DNA of 11,225 bases from JBBIMP01 sp037444305 (GTDB taxonomy: Bacteria; Acidobacteriota; UBA6911). The stretch spans positions 1 to 11,225 of the forward strand of contig JBBIMP010000077.1 in NCBI GenBank assembly GCA_037444305.1, read 5' to 3'. A model generated the notes under the pieces. It was not told the DNA's origin and ran no database searches. It was given only the letters and a program-made list of their open reading frames with translations. Position 1 is the first letter of the stretch. The number at the start of each line of letters is the position of its first letter. The position numbers were made by a program, and so were the translations under genes. This document shows positions 7,501-11,225 of this stretch, piece by piece.

Positions 7501-7929
7501 CCCCTTCTCGACATCAAGCTTGTCGAAGACCAGGGCCGCGACGCGGGCGCCGGGCACGGCGATCCCAACGTGGTTCAAGAATTCATCGACCGCCGGCAGC
7601 TTCGGCAACCGGCCCGGATCCTGCACCAGGTGGAGGAGCGTAATGAGCGTATGGGTCTTGCCCCCGCCGTAGGTCAGTTCCAGTTGGCGCACGGCCTTTT
7701 CGTTTTTCCGGGCGAGGCGGTGGACCACGTCCTTGGCCAGCTCGCGGAGATTGAAGGTCGGGTAGGTGAGGGCGAAGAATTGCGCCGGATCCTGGTACAC
7801 TGGCCGCGCCTTGCCCATCGTCACGTCGTAGAGATCCGCGGCGAAGACGGCCAGTGAAAGCTCTCCGGACTTCAGATCCTCTCTGATTTCCACCACCTCA
7901 TGCCATGGTTTCCACGCCGGTTTTGTCAT
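4594..7929 (-). CDS. DUF499/COG1483-type P-loop ATPase
   Basis: A large cytoplasmic ATPase of 1111 residues. The P-loop is the DUF499-type variant YGGGKTHT (residues 87-94), and Walker B is LILLDE (209-214). The family's conserved block SYPFHPDL (347-354) and FQRTRGVLR (368-376) follows. The long C-terminal half is poorly defined. A proline-rich linker (about 1021-1034) leads to a final ~75-residue domain (ELRPSQIQDLAEQIP, then DIKFTLKVELE). The ATG at 7929 has GAGGAAG about 6-8 nt upstream. Proteins of this kind are found beside DUF1156 methyltransferases in phage-defence-like loci, as I recall, but their molecular role is not settled. An NTP-driven action on DNA or on the methyltransferase is inference. 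It is the last intact gene of the cassette, 130 bp after fic, and may have its own regulated promoter. No frameshift is seen. Confidence 0.85.
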   Translation of the reverse strand: MTKPAWKPWHEVVEIREDLKSGELSLAVFAADLYDVTMGKARPVYQDPAQFFALTYPTFNLRELAKDVVHRLARKNEKAVRQLELTYGGGKTHTLITLLHLVQDPGRLPKLPAVDEFLNHVGIAVPGARVAALVFDKLDVEKGMEVRSPDGGTRWLKKPWSVLAFQIAGPDGLKLLHADGKDEERESAPAENLMVDLLALPQKDDLSTLILLDEVLMYAREIIGLDPVWRSRLVNFFQYLTQAATKVDRCAVVASLLATDPGKSDQLGKEITQELYAIFRREREEGVQPVVKEDVAEVLRRRFFSPESIRDREAFRPHVVAALKGIAELDEQTRKDGKMAEERFLKSYPFHPDLTEVFYTKWTNLEGFQRTRGVLRTFALALRDAEQWDKCPLVGVNVFLGKPENPGISEAARELTTVAGTEEYEGKKQEWTGILEGEISKAREIQSNLPGLKFREAEQGVFATFLHSQPIGQRALTRELMALLGHTRPDKIEIEKALRRWSEVSWFLDEGVIGDVEVDPDGRKLLPKAWRLGSKPNLRQMHDDARRRISPELVEARMLDEIGKLKPLIAGASAAGAKVHNLPARPRDVDDDGEFHYAVLGPGAASESGKPGAEARRFLDETTASDRPRVYRNSVVLAAPSRDGLDVVRNQIRDYLAWEEVRAQLKDQEIDPIRQANLIAYLDESRKKVPGALQQAYCIVITVSEKNENQAFKITVSDRPLFLQIKEDARSRIQDTAISAEALLPGGPYDLWREGETSRRVKDLVGAFAQFPHLPKMLSRKAILDTIVLGCASGQFVLRSIRPDRTERTLWRRQPDEADLKDPGLEVVLPEAAKLTELQSGLLLPGALPELWSGAELTVGEVYAYFAGGKTVKIRKEGYDEPVTIPAADKSVVGQAVRAVVKEGKLWLTSGPASILAEEIPAGILTEDAVLQAPPQPLPVSDILPGKLPEAWGEEVTTALAVSAALSKKAGKTLPWPVVREAIDGAFRARLLERTIDSGGWPCDFAGAANVRLRVPKAEPIPQPPSPPQPPSKRPGVLLGEAELRPSQIQDLAEQIPAIAKASVGLDIKFTLKVELEAKPESSEAVEKIGNLLEEIAKDLKPRKQDSGFAK

Positions 7930-8034
7930 TTCGGCTTCCTCGCAATCCCGCTCCCGCTCAAAGGGGAAATCTTTACAACTGCCGGAAAATAAACTTTTTA
8001 TATGGACTTCACCAAACGCGCGACTGCGGGCGAT
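7930..8034 (-). promoter_or_regulatory. AT-rich leader upstream of the DUF499-type gene
   Basis: The most AT-rich stretch near the cassette, at about 7986-8004, contains TATAAA on the minus strand (8002-7997), a possible -10 element. No matching -35 was found at 16-18 bp. The ribosome-binding site GAGGAAG lies just before the ATG at 7929. The octamer cluster at 8035-8083 is immediately upstream, as expected for a controlled promoter. Confidence 0.3.
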
Positions 8035-8063
8035 ATAGGTACTATGAGGGTCAGAGTACCTAT
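8035..8063. promoter_or_regulatory. 9-bp palindrome with ATAGGTAC half-sites, probable operator
   Basis: ATAGGTACT (8035-8043) is perfectly mirrored by AGTACCTAT (8055-8063) around 11 bp. The right arm covers the fic stop codon (8062-8060). A further exact octamer lies at 8076-8083. As RNA it could form a hairpin, but no U-run follows, so an operator is preferred over a terminator. Confidence 0.55.
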
Positions 8064-9121
8064 TTATTAGGTATTGTACCTATTCTCTTCCAGCGAGCCG
8101 CCGGCCCTCGACCCAGAGGCTGGATTCGGCCTGCCGTCTTTTCATTGCGAAGGATGCGCCGGATCAGGTCGATGCCCACATTGGGGCATCGGCCCTGGAT
8201 GTCCTTGATGGAGAATTCCCGCCGGAAGCTGCGGATGGACTCGAGCACCATTTCCGTTTTCGCGCCCTTCGCCTGGATCAGGATTCCCATGCGCTCTTCA
8301 AAGGCCCTGTAGGCGGCAACCAGAATCCCGAGGAAGTACTCGTTCCAGGGCAGCAGGTCATGCCGGCCTTCGTGCCACTCTTGAGAAGAAGCGTTCAGCG
8401 TCTCGTAATAGCTTTCCCTGCTGTCCTCGATGATCTTTTCCAGACTGATGAATCGGCCGACCGAATACCCGGCCTGGTGCAGGAGCAGAAGACCCAGCAG
8501 CCGGGCCATGCGGCCGTTGCCGTCCAGGAAGGGATGGATGCACAAGAAATCGAGGACATAGGCGGAGATGAGGATGAGTCGCTCGACCTCGCGCGAATCC
8601 CAAAGGGTATTGAATCGCAGATGAAGCTGCTCCATCGCTTCCGGCGTCGCCGCGGCCGAAACGGGCCGGAATCGCAAAACGCGCGAGCCGTCGGCCCTGA
8701 ACTCCGCGATCTCGTTGTCGACCGCCTTCCACTTGCCTCCCGAGCCTTCGCTGTAGCGGTACAGGTCGCGATGGAACTGGAGGACGACGCCGGGAGTCAA
8801 CGGGATGTGTTCGTGGTCGGCATGGATTGTGTTCAGAACATCGCGGTAGCCGGCGATCTCCTGTTCGGACCGGTCCCTCGGCCTGGCCTTCCGGTCTACG
8901 ATCGCGCGGATCCGTTCCAGCGGCGCCGTCACCCCTTCGATCCGGTTGGACGATTCCGCGCTTTGAATCATCGCCGCCTGCCGCAGGGTCTCGAGCGCTT
9001 GCGGGGCCTGCTGCTGAAACAGCTCCTCCTTCCCCTTGAATTCGCCGAGCAGACGCACCGTCTGCAGGAGCTTCGGGGTGATGGTTGTGTTTTCGAGGAA
9101 GCCCGGCTCAAAGGATTTCAT
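8060..9121 (-). CDS. Fic-family protein AMP-transferase with C-terminal winged helix
   Basis: A 353-residue enzyme of the Fic family, which usually transfers AMP from ATP to hydroxyl side chains of target proteins. The catalytic motif HPFLDGNGR (residues 196-204) is complete, including His196 and Arg204. The N-terminal inhibitory motif S-x-x-x-E-G is present as SNRIEG (58-63), placing it in class II, where an N-terminal helix restrains activity. The C-terminal ~45 residues (FSIKDIQGRCPN to RWKRIG, about 302-348) look like a winged helix, suggesting DNA binding or autoregulation. ATG at 9121-9119 follows the methyltransferase stop by 29 bp with only a weak ribosome-binding site, so coupling is likely. 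Its 3' end carries octamer palindromes. The target protein is unknown. In this setting it could be a defence effector, a regulator of the cassette, or an unrelated passenger. Confidence 0.93.
   Translation of the reverse strand: MKSFEPGFLENTTITPKLLQTVRLLGEFKGKEELFQQQAPQALETLRQAAMIQSAESSNRIEGVTAPLERIRAIVDRKARPRDRSEQEIAGYRDVLNTIHADHEHIPLTPGVVLQFHRDLYRYSEGSGGKWKAVDNEIAEFRADGSRVLRFRPVSAAATPEAMEQLHLRFNTLWDSREVERLILISAYVLDFLCIHPFLDGNGRMARLLGLLLLHQAGYSVGRFISLEKIIEDSRESYYETLNASSQEWHEGRHDLLPWNEYFLGILVAAYRAFEERMGILIQAKGAKTEMVLESIRSFRREFSIKDIQGRCPNVGIDLIRRILRNEKTAGRIQPLGRGPAARWKRIGTIPNK
8068..8083. promoter_or_regulatory. Second palindrome TAGGTA-TTG-TACCTA, probable operator
   Basis: Six-base arms (8068-8073 and 8077-8082) flank a 3-bp centre. 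The octamer GTACCTAT at 8076-8083 is a direct copy of 8056-8063, 20 bp away. It lies inside the last codons of fic, upstream of the ATPase gene. Confidence 0.5.
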
Positions 9122-9150
9122 CGCTTTTGCTGTGAGTGAGTTATAGGCTC

Positions 9151-11225
9151 CTAGTGTACAGGCGTACCGCCCTCGTCGGGCAGGGCAATCTGGCGTTTCG
9201 CCGCTTCCGGCGCTCGCGCCGCGATGTGGTTGCTGATGCTCTCCAGCACCGATCGTTCTTCGGTATGCTCTTTCGCCAGCTCGATCAGGGCCTGCAGCAG
9301 CTGATGAAACAGCGCGTTCTTCCTTAGGGCCCTGGAATCCAGATAGTCGTCGACTTTGGCCTGGTCGCCCGACTTCCAGAGGTGCATCAGCCTGTGCGCC
9401 TGGTCGATGAGCGGCGGGACGCGCCCCCCGGCCGCTTCGTACCCCATGCCCCTGGCTTTGCGGGCTTGCCAGGGCTTGAGGCGCACCCTGCTTCCTGTGC
9501 CCTCTTCTATAGCAGATTCATCCTCTTCTTCGGAAGAATCCTCCTCGTCGATCTCCTCGACGGTCTGCCCTCCGGTTCGCGCCAGGATGTCGAACTGATC
9601 CGTCAGTGCCTTGTCCGAGAGGCCGCACGAGACGGCGTAGAGGATGCAGGCGCCGCTCGGCGCGTCGTCCATGCCGAAGTCGTGGCGATGAAGCAGGTAG
9701 TAGGTCGTGACGTCGTCCAGGCCGCTGACGGCGTCCGATCCGCCGTTGCCGGAGAGGACGCGGCCGACGACGAAATCGACCACGATCCGGCGCACGTGCC
9801 GCAGGAACTCCGGCACGAGCATCAGTTCGCCCGGATCGTTGGCTTTTTTGACGGCCGGGTGCTTGCTGTAGGCTTCCAGCGCCGGCCCCGTCGCCGCCCA
9901 GACGAAGTCGGGGCCGCGGATCCCCGCGTCCCAGAAGTCGCGCAGCCGCGTGTAGATGTTCTCGCGCATCTCCTCCAGGACACGGTTGTCCCATCCGACG
10001 CGCGCCGATTCGGGTCGCTTCTTGCAGACGAGCCAGACCGAAGATGCAAGAGCCGCCGTTCCCAGCGCATTGGAACGGTTTCCCATCTCGGTCTGAATCG
10101 GCCAACTGCCATCGACTATGAAACCGCTGCGAATAATAGCGCTGACGAGAGTCTCCCAAGCATTCGGGTCCTTGTGCGCGAACACGATTACGAATCTTCC
10201 GTTTTCGATCAGCGCCCGGTGAATCTGGCCAAAGGCCTCCGCCATGCCAGACTCATAGATCTCCTTGGTTCTAGGCTGCACGAGGGACTCGTGCAAGCGG
10301 TCCATGACGAGCTCCTCGCTATAAGGTATGAGCTCCTCTGCGAAATGCTCGGGAAACTGATCCCCGATCACACGCTTCAACCAGACGTAAAAGAAGTTGC
10401 TGATGTCGCTGTATGGGATTGCGTCATAGTATGGCGGGTCTGTGATTATCAAATCGTATTTTGAATCGACCGCTTCCTTTGCAGATTGTTGAATGGCTTG
10501 TGGTTCTGGGCGTTCCCCGATGGTGCCTAACTGGTCACAGATCTTGGAGACCCAGTCAATCCCACCCCAGAAGTTGCCGGAAGTGTCGGAGATGGGATTG
10601 ACCTCGCAATAGTCCCACACCATCGGTAGTGCGAACCGAGCAAAAGTGTTTCTAAGCTTCTCTCCTGAGTTATGCCAGGTACAGATGGCGCTGCAGTAGT
10701 CCGCCTGTCGATCATTTACCAAGGATAGATAGGCGAGAAGCGCTTGATTCCAATCCTTCGAATACCCAAAAAGATCCATCTCATTGGAAACAGCTCGGAT
10801 TGACTTAGCCAGTGTCCCAAGAGCGAACTGCTGTCGGGGGCGGAAGAGTGACTCGAATGTCCTCATGCCATAGAGGGGCGTGGCAAACCGTCGTGGATTG
10901 TTGGGGATCAACTCCTGCAGCCTGCCACCCGGGAGAGCATCGAACGCTTCATTCAGTATTTCATTTGGAATCTGCACATTCTCCACTTCCAGCGGCAGAC
11001 GATATTCCTTTCCGTCCGGGCCATCGACAACTACCGCGGTCATTATTTCCCCAAGACGAAGCCCCTGCCCCTCGAGCCGGAGGTCTTCCATAGTCGAGAT
11101 CGCGGCGCAGCACGGGCATGAAACCCCTGAAGCGGACATCGTGCCGGCGCCGATCCGCTTGTCGTGCTCCCGGCGCTGGGCGGCGTTGCCGCCGACTACG
11201 GGCACGTCGTTCTGAATCCCGAAGC
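9151..11225 (-). CDS. DUF1156/COG1743-type adenine-specific DNA methyltransferase, 5' end outside window
   Basis: The frame stays open to the right edge, so the 690 visible residues are the C-terminal part of a larger protein; the GTG at 11205 is internal, not the start. The catalytic motif is TDPPYYDAIPYSD (visible residues 261-273), the DPPY form of N6-adenine methyltransferase motif IV. NGRFVIVFAHKD (341-352) and SGFIVDGSWPIQTE (366-379) follow. CPCC (37-40) is probably half of the zinc ribbon typical of the family. Its other half, the SAM-binding motif and DUF1156 itself would lie beyond 11225. An acidic tract (EEIDEEDSSEEEDES, 556-570) precedes a basic helical tail. It probably protects host DNA by adenine methylation; the recognition site cannot be inferred. 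Base composition drops in 10080-11000. It is the first visible gene of a cassette with fic and the DUF499-type ATPase. Confidence 0.88.
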   Translation of the reverse strand, partial: FGIQNDVPVVGGNAAQRREHDKRIGAGTMSASGVSCPCCAAISTMEDLRLEGQGLRLGEIMTAVVVDGPDGKEYRLPLEVENVQIPNEILNEAFDALPGGRLQELIPNNPRRFATPLYGMRTFESLFRPRQQFALGTLAKSIRAVSNEMDLFGYSKDWNQALLAYLSLVNDRQADYCSAICTWHNSGEKLRNTFARFALPMVWDYCEVNPISDTSGNFWGGIDWVSKICDQLGTIGERPEPQAIQQSAKEAVDSKYDLIITDPPYYDAIPYSDISNFFYVWLKRVIGDQFPEHFAEELIPYSEELVMDRLHESLVQPRTKEIYESGMAEAFGQIHRALIENGRFVIVFAHKDPNAWETLVSAIIRSGFIVDGSWPIQTEMGNRSNALGTAALASSVWLVCKKRPESARVGWDNRVLEEMRENIYTRLRDFWDAGIRGPDFVWAATGPALEAYSKHPAVKKANDPGELMLVPEFLRHVRRIVVDFVVGRVLSGNGGSDAVSGLDDVTTYYLLHRHDFGMDDAPSGACILYAVSCGLSDKALTDQFDILARTGGQTVEEIDEEDSSEEEDESAIEEGTGSRVRLKPWQARKARGMGYEAAGGRVPPLIDQAHRLMHLWKSGDQAKVDDYLDSRALRKNALFHQLLQALIELAKEHTEERSVLESISNHIAARAPEAAKRQIALPDEGGTPVH

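Noticed and set aside
6142..7857. 571-codon plus-strand frame
   Set aside because: Antisense to the DUF499-type gene. No domain motif is visible, and long shadow frames are common in GC-rich genes.
8035..8063. Rho-independent terminator after fic
   Set aside because: The stem is AT/GC mixed with an 11-nt loop and has no following U-run. Phased octamer copies fit an operator better.
9382..10464. 360-codon plus-strand frame
   Set aside because: Antisense to the methyltransferase gene, with no recognisable motif.
1..11225. CRISPR arrays, tRNA or rRNA genes, transposases and integrases
   Set aside because: None recognised by eye on either strand; the only repeats are the two-copy element at the left edge and the octamer cluster.

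Overview
This is an 11.2 kb window from a GC-rich bacterial genome, roughly 60-65% GC by hand counts. It holds exactly 100 Ns (2354-2453), so it is a draft or metagenome scaffold. The content and codon use suit a soil-type Gram-negative lineage. Acidobacteriota is possible, but nothing here proves a phylum.

Left part (1-3346), core metabolism. Positions 1-259 are non-coding and carry a 41-bp direct repeat. leuB (3-isopropylmalate dehydrogenase) and leuA (2-isopropylmalate synthase) lie on the minus strand in the order leuA-leuB, 24 nt apart. leuB probably starts at CTG. leuA lacks the C-terminal leucine-binding regulatory domain, and its first ~65 residues fall in the N gap. Across the gap a LysR-type regulator points away from leuA, so the shared control region is inside the gap.

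Middle (3347-4593), start of accessory DNA. A small protein and a DUF6036/AbiEii-like nucleotidyltransferase overlap by ATGA and have a recognisable promoter upstream. Beyond them is a decayed fragment that looks like the end of an AAA+ ATPase.

Right part (4594-11225), a co-directional minus-strand cassette. In transcription order it encodes a DUF1156/COG1743-type adenine DNA methyltransferase (5' end outside the window), a Fic-family AMP-transferase with an N-terminal inhibitory helix and a C-terminal winged helix, and a 1111-residue DUF499/COG1483-type P-loop ATPase. DUF1156 and DUF499 partners are known from phage-defence-like loci. The Fic gene between them is the unusual element and makes this the best candidate for an undescribed defence variant. 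Between Fic and the ATPase lie three exact copies of the octamer ATAGGTAC spaced 20-21 bp apart, a likely operator. The methyltransferase gene also changes base composition sharply within itself.

Working model (inference): the methyltransferase marks self DNA, the ATPase acts on or senses foreign DNA, and Fic is either a regulated effector that modifies a host protein or a regulator of the locus. A helicase or nuclease partner, if present, should lie beyond the right edge.
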